The notes: generated by a model not told the origin, from the letters alone. DNA of 23,427 nucleotides from Fusobacterium sp. (GCA_019416865.1 DXWL01000032.1:1-23427), one strand, 5' to 3'. Counted from the stretch's first letter, positions 14,073-23,246 are shown. A program made the numbers and translations.

Positions 14073-15059
14073 TTATTTTAACTCTATATTACCGAATTTT
14101 TTAAATAATTTTTCATTTATTTTTGAACCATAAAAATCAATCTGCACATTATCTCCAAGATTCATAACACTTGTAGAGAATACTGTTATAGCTCTTTTAA
14201 AGTTGCTGTCCATAAGTGAGAACAGCTCAAAAGGAAAAGGTTTGTCTAAAATAACAGCTTTTGGAAAAACAGCACTATAATCAGTTTTTTCCCTTGGGTG
14301 AGTTTTTATGACTGTACAGCTTTCATCATAGTTTTTCATTATATTTCTATAGATTTCAATTTTTTCATCTTCAGAAACTACATTATCTTCTGAAAAAGGT
14401 TGTGTCAGAAGAATATTTTCTTTTTGCGAAAGCTCTTCCAAAAGGTTTTTATTAAGTCCAAAGACATAAAGAATTTCCTCTTTTTTCTCTTTTGCAAGAT
14501 TATCCCAAAGATTTTTAAGGGATATTGTTTCTATTTTATTTTTTAATCTTTCAGGAACATTTTCAGCTTCTTTTGTAAGATATATTTTAGTTATATTTTT
14601 GCTGAAACCATATGGATAATAAAGATATGTAGCATATTTAAAAGTTTTCAGAAGAAAACTTTCTCTTTCTATTTGTTTATCAACTTCAGGCATAGAATAA
14701 TAATTTATAATTCCATCTTCAATTACATGAAATTCATGATTTTTAATAAAATATCCTGCACCAGTAAGATGATCTCCTCCATATACAGTAAGCCCCTCAA
14801 GATTATTTCTTTTTACAAGGTCTTTTATAAAATGATACATTTTCATTCTTTTTTTCATACTGTCAAACTTTGAAGAAGCATTTTCTTTTTCAAGAGTAAT
14901 AGAGTTATTTTTAAAAATCTCTTTGTTTATATTTATAGAATTTCCAAAAACAAAAAATGTTTCAGAAATTTTATTTTCATTTATAAGCATAAAGATAAGA
15001 AGAGAATAAAGACTGTCTGTTATACAGATATTCTTAAATTTCAGGTTGTTTTTGTTCAT
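14073..15059 (-). CDS. Sialyltransferase-like glycosyltransferase (GT52-type)
   Basis: Expected cytoplasmic GT-B enzyme that adds one sugar, possibly sialic acid, to the lipid-linked unit. The 328 aa show the three short motifs shared by bacterial sialyltransferases of the GT52/GT38 type: EDG (114-116, in HVIEDGIINYY), HP (254-255, in VIKTHPREK) and STS (295-297, in VFSTSVMN), with the family-like PFPFELFSLM between. Sequence outside these is divergent. GT52 also contains non-sialyl enzymes, so the donor is uncertain. The ATG has GGAGAG upstream and overlaps the end of the preceding GT2 gene by 26 bp, showing translational coupling. No neuA/neuB/neuC-type genes lie in the window. Confidence 0.72.
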   Translation of the reverse strand: MNKNNLKFKNICITDSLYSLLIFMLINENKISETFFVFGNSININKEIFKNNSITLEKENASSKFDSMKKRMKMYHFIKDLVKRNNLEGLTVYGGDHLTGAGYFIKNHEFHVIEDGIINYYSMPEVDKQIERESFLLKTFKYATYLYYPYGFSKNITKIYLTKEAENVPERLKNKIETISLKNLWDNLAKEKKEEILYVFGLNKNLLEELSQKENILLTQPFSEDNVVSEDEKIEIYRNIMKNYDESCTVIKTHPREKTDYSAVFPKAVILDKPFPFELFSLMDSNFKRAITVFSTSVMNLGDNVQIDFYGSKINEKLFKKFGNIELK

Positions 15060-16020
15060 TTGTAATCTCTCCTTTTACAGCTTTTCTGATTCTATTTGTA
15101 AGCCCTACAGAAAAATAAAGCATTGTTTCTTCAAAATTTCTGTTTTTAAATCCATCAAGATTTTTGAAAAACCATTTATATTTCTTGTGTGTTTCTTTCA
15201 GTTTTTCCCCTTTATGATAAGCTCTGTAAAGAATAACTTTATAATAACTGATTATAAGTTTTGAGAGAACAGTTTTTCCCATTAAAGAATCACAATTTTT
15301 ATAGTCCTCATAAAGAGAGTAACAGATATGTTCAAGTGATGTATTGCTTTTCTCAGTAACTTTGCTCATAATACTTCCAGAACGTTGTCTGTAATAATAG
15401 AAAGGATAATCAAGATACTCTATCTTTTCAGCTTTTAATAAAACTTTTGGAGTAAATTCACTGTCTTCATGAAGAATCCCTTCAGTGAAAAAAAGATTAT
15501 TTTTTCTTAGAAAATCAGTTTTATAAAAACTTGCAACAACCTCTTCTCTAAAACATTTTGGTTTTTCAAAAGAGTTATGGAAAAATTCTATTCCTGTAAC
15601 AGTTCCACAGTTTCTAATGTGTTCTGAACGGAAAAGAGGTTCCCCAGTTTTTCCATCTCTATAATACATAAGATTACCTGCAATGACATCTAAATCTTTT
15701 TTAGTACCTTCTTTAAGAAGCTTTTCAAATTTTTCACAATCTATAAAATCATCGCTGTCAATAAAGGCGATATATTTTTGTCTAGCTATATGTATTCCAA
15801 AATTTCTTACAGATGAAAGTCCGCCATTTTCTTTTTGTATAAGAATAGTTTTATCAAGATATTTTTCTGCATATTCTCTTGCAATTTTATAGCTTTTATC
15901 AGTTGAACCATCATCAATTAAGATGACCTCCATATCTTTAATATTTAATTTATAAATTGAATCAAGACATTCAGCAAGATATGTTTCTACATTATATATT
16001 GGAACAATAATGCTTATCAT
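15034..16020 (-). CDS. Family 2 glycosyltransferase
   Basis: Inverting GT-A glycosyltransferase that would extend the lipid-linked repeat unit on the cytoplasmic face. The 328 aa begin with IISIVP-type fold start (MISIIVPIYNVETYLAECLDS is longer than needed; key part VPIYN, 6-10). They show DDGS (36-39), NGGLSSVRNFG (65-75) and the metal-binding DSDD (88-91). The C-terminal part (about 220-328) is helical and basic, as in capsule GT2 enzymes of the EpsJ/WfgS kind. It overlaps the preceding GT4 gene by 4 bp and the next gene by 26 bp. Donor and acceptor sugars cannot be told. Confidence 0.88.
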   Translation of the reverse strand: MISIIVPIYNVETYLAECLDSIYKLNIKDMEVILIDDGSTDKSYKIAREYAEKYLDKTILIQKENGGLSSVRNFGIHIARQKYIAFIDSDDFIDCEKFEKLLKEGTKKDLDVIAGNLMYYRDGKTGEPLFRSEHIRNCGTVTGIEFFHNSFEKPKCFREEVVASFYKTDFLRKNNLFFTEGILHEDSEFTPKVLLKAEKIEYLDYPFYYYRQRSGSIMSKVTEKSNTSLEHICYSLYEDYKNCDSLMGKTVLSKLIISYYKVILYRAYHKGEKLKETHKKYKWFFKNLDGFKNRNFEETMLYFSVGLTNRIRKAVKGEITNEQKQPEI

Positions 16021-17123
16021 CTGTTACACCACCTATTTTTGTAAATATCAATAATTATTTTTTCATCAAAATTTTCTTGAATATATTTTCTTCCTGCTTT
16101 TCCCATCTCTTCTCTCTCTTTTTCTGACAGTGAAAGGAATTTTTCTATTTTTTTTGCTAAATCTTCTGAATTTTTAGGTTCTGCCAAGAATCCTGTTACA
16201 TTATTAATAATTATATTTTTACATCCTGTAACATTTGTAGCAATAAGAGGTTTTTCCATGGCTCCTCCTTCAAGAAGAGTTCTTGAAATTCCTTCACGAT
16301 ATGATGGAAGAACAATGCAATCTGCATTTTTAATAATTTCTCTCACATCATTTACAGTACCAAGATAGTTTATAATACCTTTATCAACAAAAGATTTCAT
16401 CTGTGTTTCATCAATTCCTGCTACACTGTTTCCTCCTAATGCACCAAGAAATTCAAATTCTGTATCAGAATACAGAGATTTTATTTTTTCAGCAGCCTCT
16501 ACATATTCTTTTACTCCTTTATCAAAAAAAGCTCTTGCAATCATAAGAAAAACAGTTTTTTTGTTATGATTTTCAACCTTTTTTATTGGAGCAAATTTTT
16601 CTGTATCAACTCCCTCTCCAGGAAGAATAAAAACTTTTTCAGCCTTTATAATTTTTTCAGAAACAAGAAGATTTTTATCATCTTCATTTAACACACAAAC
16701 CTCTTCTGCCATAGGAAGAGAGATTTTATATAAAAATTTTGCAATTTTTGATACAAGTGAATCTGTAACAAAGGCATATCCCAATCCAGTAAGCACAGCG
16801 ACAGATTTTATTTTTGCAAAGTGGGCTGCAAGAGTTCCGTAGATATTTGCCTTTATTGTGTAATGAAAAACTATATCAGGTTTTTCCTGTTTATAGATTT
16901 TATAAAGTTCGTATAAAAGTTTTAAATCTTCAACAGGATTCATTCCTCTTTTGTTAAGATTTATATTTATAACTTTTACTCCCAGCTCTTTTTTTATATC
17001 TACTCTAGTTTCATAAGGAGCCACAACAGTAACATCATGTCCTGCTTCTACAAGAGCTTTTATAACTCCTCCTCTGAAAATGTAAATATCCCATAGGACA
17101 TTTGCAGTAAAAAATATTTTCAT
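16017..17123 (-). CDS. Family 4 glycosyltransferase (PglA-like)
   Basis: Retaining GT-B glycosyltransferase of the repeat-unit pathway. The 368 aa show an N-terminal acceptor domain (MKIFFTANVLWDIYIFRGG region, with HYTIKANIYG at 87-96 and LTGLGYAF at 111-118) and a C-terminal nucleotide-sugar domain. The latter carries GEGVDTEKF (169-177) and the E-x7-E pair Glu277/Glu285 in EGISRTLLEGG. The EGISR and LTGLGYAF blocks resemble PglA/WbpU-type enzymes that add HexNAc to a lipid-linked sugar, so a HexNAc donor is a reasonable guess only. AAAGGAG lies 5 nt before the ATG. The gene starts 18 bp after the polymerase gene and overlaps the next gene by 4 bp. Confidence 0.88.
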   Translation of the reverse strand: MKIFFTANVLWDIYIFRGGVIKALVEAGHDVTVVAPYETRVDIKKELGVKVININLNKRGMNPVEDLKLLYELYKIYKQEKPDIVFHYTIKANIYGTLAAHFAKIKSVAVLTGLGYAFVTDSLVSKIAKFLYKISLPMAEEVCVLNEDDKNLLVSEKIIKAEKVFILPGEGVDTEKFAPIKKVENHNKKTVFLMIARAFFDKGVKEYVEAAEKIKSLYSDTEFEFLGALGGNSVAGIDETQMKSFVDKGIINYLGTVNDVREIIKNADCIVLPSYREGISRTLLEGGAMEKPLIATNVTGCKNIIINNVTGFLAEPKNSEDLAKKIEKFLSLSEKEREEMGKAGRKYIQENFDEKIIIDIYKNRWCNR

Positions 17124-17141
17124 AATTCTCCTTTATTTAAA

Positions 17142-18335
17142 TTAGTATAAAATTAGAAGTTCCTTTCCATCTGCTTCTTTATTAAATTTTCTTGCTCTTG
17201 CAAGGTCAGAGATTTTTTCTTCGTAAGTTTTGTGATTTGTAATTATATTTTCATAACGGTATGTAATTTTGTTTCCGTTAAAGCTAAAGTGGTTATACAG
17301 TCTTGCACCTGCAATAAGGGAAGCAACAAGAAATATTCCAACCTTTATTTTAAAATTATCAGCTTTTGAAATAATATATCCCCATACAAACCAATTAGCA
17401 AAAACAAACAGAACACCAATTCTTACAGAAGCAATAAAAAACTCTGATGTGAAAAGATATATCAGATAAAAAATATAAAAACTGTTTTCCATAATAAGAG
17501 AATATTCATTTGTTTCTCTTGTGTTATCAAAACTATCTTTCTCTTTGTGAAGGAATAGAAAAACAGATACAAATGTAATAAGTTTTTCAAAATATAAAAT
17601 TCCTACAGGAAGAGAATAATCTTTTGGAATTATTGAAAGATAACTTGTAATTTTTCCTCCTATTGAAGAAGGAAGAACAGAGGCTGTATATTCAAGAACA
17701 TGAATTATTATTTTCATATCTAAAAGATAATATATATTTCCAAGAATAATAAAAGGCAGGATTATTTTTCTGCTGTAATTTCTATTTAAAATAAAATACA
17801 TAGGGAAATAAATTATTGCACTCATATGGAAAGTAAGCCCTATACAGTTTAAAATAATAAAAGGTATCAGTTGTCTTTTTCTGATAAACTCAATTGAAAT
17901 AATAAAAAGAATTATTGCCTTAGCATTTCTTAAAAGATCCACCTCTATTGAAAGTCCTTGTACAGCTAAAAACAAAAATAAAGAAAACAGAGGATATTTT
18001 GCATATTTTTTTAAAATAAGAGCAATGATTCCAATATCAATAACAGAGTTTATAAAAATAAAATGCTCATAAGAAATTCCAATTTTATAAAAAAATGATG
18101 TCCAAAGCTCATATCCTATTTCATAATTAAATCCATTTGGCAGATTATAGTATGATGGATAATAAGCCCACCAATCCCAGCCTACAAAAGCTCTTAATCC
18201 AAGAAATCCCATAAGAAGAATTATTGAAAAAACAAAAAGAATATGTTTTTTTCTTTCATTTTTTCCAAAAACATCAATCATTCCTCCTAAAAAAAGAAAA
18301 CCAAATACTTCAATATATGGAATAAATGAAACCAT
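17142..18335 (-). CDS. EpsG-like polysaccharide polymerase (Wzy role)
   Basis: Multi-pass inner-membrane protein (397 aa, about 10-12 hydrophobic segments) that probably joins repeat units after flipping. EpsG-family features are visible: an early LRAFVGWDWWAYYPSYYN loop (about 47-64, equivalent to the R...G-D-Y motif), EIGYELW just after, RNAKAIILFIISIEFI around residues 136-150, and FHMSAIIYFPMYF around 168-180. As usual for Wzy proteins, overall identity is low, so the name rests on topology, motifs and operon position. It overlaps the stop of the upstream GT4 by one base. It is the only polymerase candidate in the locus. Confidence 0.78.
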   Translation of the reverse strand: MVSFIPYIEVFGFLFLGGMIDVFGKNERKKHILFVFSIILLMGFLGLRAFVGWDWWAYYPSYYNLPNGFNYEIGYELWTSFFYKIGISYEHFIFINSVIDIGIIALILKKYAKYPLFSLFLFLAVQGLSIEVDLLRNAKAIILFIISIEFIRKRQLIPFIILNCIGLTFHMSAIIYFPMYFILNRNYSRKIILPFIILGNIYYLLDMKIIIHVLEYTASVLPSSIGGKITSYLSIIPKDYSLPVGILYFEKLITFVSVFLFLHKEKDSFDNTRETNEYSLIMENSFYIFYLIYLFTSEFFIASVRIGVLFVFANWFVWGYIISKADNFKIKVGIFLVASLIAGARLYNHFSFNGNKITYRYENIITNHKTYEEKISDLARARKFNKEADGKELLILY

Positions 18336-19435
18336 TATTTACCCTCCCAAGTTACAAGCCTTTTATAAAGGTTAATATATTTTTGTGCAGTTATTTTTAT
18401 ATCATAAAGACTGCTCTTTTTTATACCTGAATTTTTAATTTTTTCATATTTATCATTTCTTTCAAGAGAGAATATTATTTTTGCAAGTCCCTTAAAATCT
18501 CCCACAGGGAATAAGATTCCTCCGTCTTTTACTACCTCTGCAAGTCCCGGAACATCTGTTGCTATTGTAGGAACTCCGGCACTCATTGATTCAAGAGCCG
18601 TAATGCCAAATCCTTCAAAAATAGAGGACTGTACAGAGATATAAGCTGTTTTTAAAAGATCGGGAATATCTTTTCTTATACCTAAGAAAAAAACTCTTGA
18701 AGATAGATTTTTTTCTTTTGCAAGATTTTCAAGTTCCTTTCTTCTTTCACCATCACCTACAAGTATAAGTTTATAAATTTTTGGTAAAAACTCCAGAGAT
18801 TTAATAACTGTATCCTGGTCTTTTGCTTTATGAAATCTTGAAATCATAATAATTATTTTATCATCTTCATGAAGTCCATATTCAGACAAATCAATTTTTT
18901 TCCCTTGAGAAAATCTGCTTAAATCAACACCATTTTCAATTATTTCAAATCTTTTTTCATTTCCTCCAATCCATTTTTTCAAAGAATCTTCTGTGGCGGG
19001 AGATATTGAAATAATTTTTTTATAAGGTTTATAAATAAATCTGTCTATTATTTTAAAAATAGTTTTATGCCGTCTGTTGTTTGATGTGCTGTGTTCTGTA
19101 GTAATATATATTCTCTTTTTTGAAAAATCTATTCTTGAAGCAAGACTTGTCCAATATTGTGCATGGGTAAGATGAGAATGAACCACATCAAATTTCCCTT
19201 TTTTAGCATATTTTTTAATTTCAAATATATTTTTCCATGATGAGATTGAATTGTATTTTGAAACATGAACAGGTACTCCAGAATATTTTAGATTATCTAA
19301 AAAAACAGCATTTGCATCAGACATAATAAGAACCTCCACATGATGTCCCAATGATATCTGTGCAGGTATCAGTTCTGTTAAAAGTTTTTCAGCACCTCCC
19401 AGCTCAAGAGAGGTAATAGTATGAAGAATTTTCAT
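18335..19435 (-). CDS. Family 4 glycosyltransferase
   Basis: Retaining GT-B glycosyltransferase, 366 aa. The N-terminal GGAEKLL loop (13-19) and VVHSHLTHAQ (84-93) are typical of the Glyco_transf_4 domain. The C-terminal half has IENGVDLSRF (166-175), the phosphate-contacting SRFHKAKDQD (199-208), and the E-x7-E pair Glu274/Glu282 in FEGFGITALES. It would add one sugar to the lipid-linked unit; specificity is unknown. The start codon overlaps the stop of the preceding GT2 by 4 bp (ATGA arrangement), which shows tight coupling. All key residues are present. Confidence 0.9.
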   Translation of the reverse strand: MKILHTITSLELGGAEKLLTELIPAQISLGHHVEVLIMSDANAVFLDNLKYSGVPVHVSKYNSISSWKNIFEIKKYAKKGKFDVVHSHLTHAQYWTSLASRIDFSKKRIYITTEHSTSNNRRHKTIFKIIDRFIYKPYKKIISISPATEDSLKKWIGGNEKRFEIIENGVDLSRFSQGKKIDLSEYGLHEDDKIIIMISRFHKAKDQDTVIKSLEFLPKIYKLILVGDGERRKELENLAKEKNLSSRVFFLGIRKDIPDLLKTAYISVQSSIFEGFGITALESMSAGVPTIATDVPGLAEVVKDGGILFPVGDFKGLAKIIFSLERNDKYEKIKNSGIKKSSLYDIKITAQKYINLYKRLVTWEGK

Positions 19436-20208
19436 TTTATCACCTTATAAAACTTTGTTTGTAAATATCTTAAAAAGAACTTAAACTTTGCAGAAAAAGG
19501 AATATCATATGAAAGCATATTTTTGTAATATACTCCAAAACCTTTGGGATTTTTCTGCAGATCTCTCTTAAAATTTTTTGTATATCCATCTTCAAGATAT
19601 TCAAAATAATAAATTCCATAATCAATATATCTTAAATTATATTTTTTTCCGATTCTATTCCAAATATATCCTTCAGGAACAAATTTTTCTCCATAAAATT
19701 CAGGAAAAGGAAATTTCTTTAAAACAGAAGTTTTAAAAATTTCCCCTTTATCCCCATAAAGATGATGCTTGTATACAATATCAACAGGATTTGAATCAAT
19801 ATATTTTTCTGTAAAATGTATATTTTTGTAATTTTCATCTGATATATTTATTTTTCTGAAAACCATTCCTCCAAAATCTTTAGGAAGATAGGGAGAATAT
19901 TTTTCTATCATTTCAACTGCATCATCTGAAAGATAATCATCACTGTCTACAATGAAAAAATACTCTCCAAGAGCTTCTTTAACTCCATGATTTACAGCTC
20001 TTTGTTTTCCTCCGTTTTCTTGATAAATATATCTTATATTTATTATATTTTCTTTTTGAAAATCCTTTATAAGCTCTTCTGTCTTATCAGTTGAACCATC
20101 ATCTACAATAAGCCATTCAAAATTTTTATCAGTTTGTCTTTTTAAGGACTCATAAAGTCTTGTAAGAGTATGTTTTCTGTTATATGCTGGGGTAAAAATT
20201 GTAATCAT
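19432..20208 (-). CDS. Family 2 glycosyltransferase
   Basis: Inverting GT-A enzyme, 258 aa, short because it is a bare catalytic domain. Motifs: TPAYNR (6-11), VDDGSTD (35-41), ENGGKQRAVNHG (64-75) and metal-binding DSDD (88-91). The GGKQRAVNHG block is common in capsule and LPS side-chain GT2 proteins of the WfgS/CpsJ kind. It lies 8 bp after the initiating phosphotransferase, so by gene order it may add the second sugar, but order is not proof. A GGAAAAG-type ribosome site overlaps the region of the upstream stop. Confidence 0.88.
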   Translation of the reverse strand: MITIFTPAYNRKHTLTRLYESLKRQTDKNFEWLIVDDGSTDKTEELIKDFQKENIINIRYIYQENGGKQRAVNHGVKEALGEYFFIVDSDDYLSDDAVEMIEKYSPYLPKDFGGMVFRKINISDENYKNIHFTEKYIDSNPVDIVYKHHLYGDKGEIFKTSVLKKFPFPEFYGEKFVPEGYIWNRIGKKYNLRYIDYGIYYFEYLEDGYTKNFKRDLQKNPKGFGVYYKNMLSYDIPFSAKFKFFLRYLQTKFYKVIK

Positions 20209-20216
20209 ATCTTTTC

Positions 20217-21467
20217 CTATCTTCCTTTTCCAAATACAACAGTTTTAAGAGTCATAAACATAATGGCAATATCAAGACTGATACTGTGATGTTTGATATA
20301 ATAAAGATCATATTCAAGTTTTCTCTCTGCATCTTCAACACTTGCTCCATATGGATACATTACCTGTGCCCATCCTGTAAGTCCTGGTTTAACAAGATGT
20401 CTAAGATTATAATAAGGGATAACTTTTTCAAGATCTTTTATGAAAACCATTCTTTCAGGTCTTGGTCCTATAAAGCTCATCTCTCCTTTTATAACATTCC
20501 AAAGCTGAGGAAGCTCATCTATTCTTGTTTTTCTCATAAAGTTTCCAAATTTTGTAACTCTTGGGTCATTTTTTTGTGCCCATTTTGCTCCGTCTTTTTC
20601 AGCATCATTTCTCATACTTCTAAATTTATGTACCATAAATTCTTTGTTATGTTCTCCTACTCTTGCCTGACTGTATATTACAGGACCTGGACTTTCAAGT
20701 CTTACAATAATTGCTGCAATAACCATAAAAGGAGAAGCCAGTATTCCTATTACAACAGCCATCGAGATATCAAAAATTCTTTTTATTCTGTTGTGGATAG
20801 GACTGTGAAGAATTTTAAATCCATATCCGTATAAAAGCCATTCATTGTTAATAAGCTCAACATCAATTTTATAAGTTTCTTCCTGCATATAATCAAAATA
20901 GCTTTTTACCTCTATTCCATTCATTCTCATGTGAAGAATTTTATCAACTTCTTTCTCTGTAAGATGAATTTTTGCAAGAATAATATAAGAGATTCTGTTT
21001 TCTTTAACAAACTGCTCTATGTTTTCAAGATCATCTGTATTTATAAACTCATACTCTTTTTTTCTGATAAGAGAGGAAAGAACTCTTCTTTTCATCTCTC
21101 CTGAACCATAGACAGTTGTTTTTATTCTTTTAAAAGTAATTTTTACAAGATAGATTGTAATAATATACTGTGTTGCTGTAAACATAAAGAAAAAAGGAAT
21201 GATCCAAAAATCCCATGTAAGAATAAACCATAATGTAAAAAATATAAGGTTTATTGTAAATACAGCAAAAAATTTATTCATTTTATAAAAAGGAAAATCA
21301 AATTTCATATTGTCTGAAAGATAAAGCCCCAGACATATAAACATAAATGTTCCAAGAGAGTATATCATCATTCCGCTGCTTATAGGAAGAAGAGTGCTGT
21401 ATATAAAATAAGAAATTCCTAAAAGAGCAATATATAAAATTTTAAGACTTGTATTTTTATTATTCAT
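20217..21467 (-). CDS. Undecaprenyl-phosphate sugar phosphotransferase (initiating)
   Basis: Polyisoprenyl-phosphate hexose-1-phosphate transferase that starts the repeat unit by moving a sugar-1-phosphate onto undecaprenyl phosphate. The 416 aa have four N-terminal membrane segments (about 8-110), a CoA-binding-like middle domain (about 117-215) and the C-terminal catalytic domain opened by RIKRIFD and a membrane re-entrant helix (about 228-257). Catalytic motifs are complete: KFRSM (281-285), the Asp317-Glu318 dyad in RIDELPQLWN, GPRPE (334-338) and PGLTGW (361-366). The layout matches WcaJ/CpsE-type enzymes. Glucose, galactose or HexNAc-type substrates are all possible. It follows the first gene by 18 bp. 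Confidence 0.94.
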   Translation of the reverse strand: MNNKNTSLKILYIALLGISYFIYSTLLPISSGMMIYSLGTFMFICLGLYLSDNMKFDFPFYKMNKFFAVFTINLIFFTLWFILTWDFWIIPFFFMFTATQYIITIYLVKITFKRIKTTVYGSGEMKRRVLSSLIRKKEYEFINTDDLENIEQFVKENRISYIILAKIHLTEKEVDKILHMRMNGIEVKSYFDYMQEETYKIDVELINNEWLLYGYGFKILHSPIHNRIKRIFDISMAVVIGILASPFMVIAAIIVRLESPGPVIYSQARVGEHNKEFMVHKFRSMRNDAEKDGAKWAQKNDPRVTKFGNFMRKTRIDELPQLWNVIKGEMSFIGPRPERMVFIKDLEKVIPYYNLRHLVKPGLTGWAQVMYPYGASVEDAERKLEYDLYYIKHHSISLDIAIMFMTLKTVVFGKGR

Positions 21468-21485
21468 TGTATTTCGATCCTCACC

Positions 21486-23210
21486 TTACATTATTACTGG
21501 AGAAATCTTTGTTCTTTCTCCAAAAATAATATTATTTTCTTCGATTTTATTTTTATTAAAGTAAATTCTTGCTCTGAAATATTCCTCTCTGGTTTTCTTA
21601 TCTATCTCTGAAAAAACAGCACTGGAATAAGTTGTATTACTGAAACCATAAACAATAAGAAGATTTTCTTTTTTAGGAAGATTTTGAATATGATTTACAG
21701 TATATCCTTTTGTAAGGTCATCATCTATTTTCAGCTCTTCATAATCTTTTACTTCTATTTTATCACCGCTTACTTTTCCAAGAGAGTTTACTTTTATCAC
21801 TGTTTTTCCATTATCCCACAACCAGTTGCTGCCATCTCTTCTCATTATCATTTTTCCCATTTTTGCATTATCAAAAACGTATCTTATTTTTCCATAATTA
21901 TCAAAGATAAAAGGCAGAGATTCATCATTTGTAATAAATGAAGCTGTATTCATTCCAGGCTCAAGAGTACCAGGGAAAATTTCTTCATAATCTTTTTCTA
22001 TAACAACAACAGGAAGTCTGTCATCAAGATTTTCTGTCTGAATAGAGATTTTATTTTCTGCAATAACATTTTTTCTATCTTTTGAAAGAATTTTTATAGA
22101 TACTTTGTTATTTGTATTTGGATAAAGAGCTACTATAGGTATCCCTTTTTCAGATTTTTTATTAAGAGTGTAGCTATAATTTGAATCTCCGTCTACCCCT
22201 TTTATTGTAACTCTTATAGGATTTTCTAAGTATTCAGTATTAAAGTTTACCAATGCTCCAAGAGGTGTTCTTCCATAAGGATTAAGTTTTATATAAGGTT
22301 TTTTAAAAGTATATTCTTTTTCTAAAAAAGCTTTTTCTATTTCAATATCATTTTTTCTGTCAGAAAGATAAAGTTCTCCATAATTACAAATTTTATTATA
22401 ATCAAAATCTGAAAGATGAAGCCTGAAAAAATCATTTATTCCTGTATCTGCTTTACATATTGCAGAGATATCTCTGCTTACAGCATAAATTTTTTGCATA
22501 GTTTCAAAATCAAGTTCTTGTGCAAAATATTTTTTATCCATCTCTTTGACATTAAATTCTTTATCGTTTTCTTCATTAGAGAAACTTTTTTCAAGAATTC
22601 TTACAAGAAGAGGATTGTTATCAATCATAGAACTGAAAAGATTAATATTTTCATAAGACATATTTTTAATTATATTTTTTAAATCTTCATTTACAGTTAA
22701 TTTTACTATTTTATCTTTCTGAAGAATGCTGTTTGGAAGTTCTTTTACTTTACTGATATTATAATTTTCTTTTGAATACCCAAATTTTTCTTTTAAATAC
22801 TCAGAAAATTCAGGTGAAAGAGTTTCAAGATCATTGAAAGCTGTAAGAATGCTGTAGGCATTTTTAGCCTTATCATAATCTGGATTTTCAACAAAAAGAT
22901 TGTTTAGAAATATTTTCTTATCAGGAGAATTAATAGCTCCCACAACAGCAGAATCTTTTAATATATCATTTGTAACTCTTAGTTTTTCAAATGACAGATC
23001 ATCAGTGATTTTTCTGAAATCTCTGTCCCCTATTTTTCTATATATTTCATTTTTAATTTTTTTATAACTATTTTTTTTGTATACTGCATTTAAAATTCTG
23101 ACAGATGAAAAATTATCTGCCATTTTGTTGTTATTTACTGCTGCCGCCCCTCCCATAAAGATTACAGCAAAGGATACAGCGATAATAATTTTTTCTTTTC
23201 TGTTAAGCAT
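21486..23210 (-). CDS. Membrane-anchored arylsulfotransferase-N-like protein with short propeller
   Basis: First gene of the glycan operon; function not known. Residues 6-25 form a signal anchor or signal peptide (IIIAVSFAVIFMGGAAA). Residues 30-300 are helical, Lys/Glu/Asn-rich and unrecognised. Residues about 309-392 resemble the N-terminal beta domain of bacterial arylsulfate sulfotransferase: LNPYGRTPLGALVNF, then RVTIKGVDG, then IPIVALYPN with following strand VSIKI. Residues about 405-574 look like the start of its propeller (PFIFDNYGKIRYVFD, 433-447; NHIQNLPKKENLLIV, 506-520) but stop after about 160 residues instead of about 350. Only one His (507) remains there, so sulfotransferase activity is doubtful. 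GAGGAG precedes the ATG. Probably periplasmic and inner-membrane bound; perhaps glycan modification or binding. Confidence 0.65.
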   Translation of the reverse strand: MLNRKEKIIIAVSFAVIFMGGAAAVNNNKMADNFSSVRILNAVYKKNSYKKIKNEIYRKIGDRDFRKITDDLSFEKLRVTNDILKDSAVVGAINSPDKKIFLNNLFVENPDYDKAKNAYSILTAFNDLETLSPEFSEYLKEKFGYSKENYNISKVKELPNSILQKDKIVKLTVNEDLKNIIKNMSYENINLFSSMIDNNPLLVRILEKSFSNEENDKEFNVKEMDKKYFAQELDFETMQKIYAVSRDISAICKADTGINDFFRLHLSDFDYNKICNYGELYLSDRKNDIEIEKAFLEKEYTFKKPYIKLNPYGRTPLGALVNFNTEYLENPIRVTIKGVDGDSNYSYTLNKKSEKGIPIVALYPNTNNKVSIKILSKDRKNVIAENKISIQTENLDDRLPVVVIEKDYEEIFPGTLEPGMNTASFITNDESLPFIFDNYGKIRYVFDNAKMGKMIMRRDGSNWLWDNGKTVIKVNSLGKVSGDKIEVKDYEELKIDDDLTKGYTVNHIQNLPKKENLLIVYGFSNTTYSSAVFSEIDKKTREEYFRARIYFNKNKIEENNIIFGERTKISPVIM

Positions 23211-23246
23211 GATTACTCCTCAATAAAGTTATTTTGCGTATTTCAT

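Noticed and set aside
20286..20834. Plus-strand open frame of 182 codons opposite the sugar phosphotransferase gene
   Set aside because: The opposite strand encodes conserved catalytic motifs (KFRSM, DELPQLWN, GPRPE); this frame is Cys/Phe/Ser/Tyr-rich antisense shadow.
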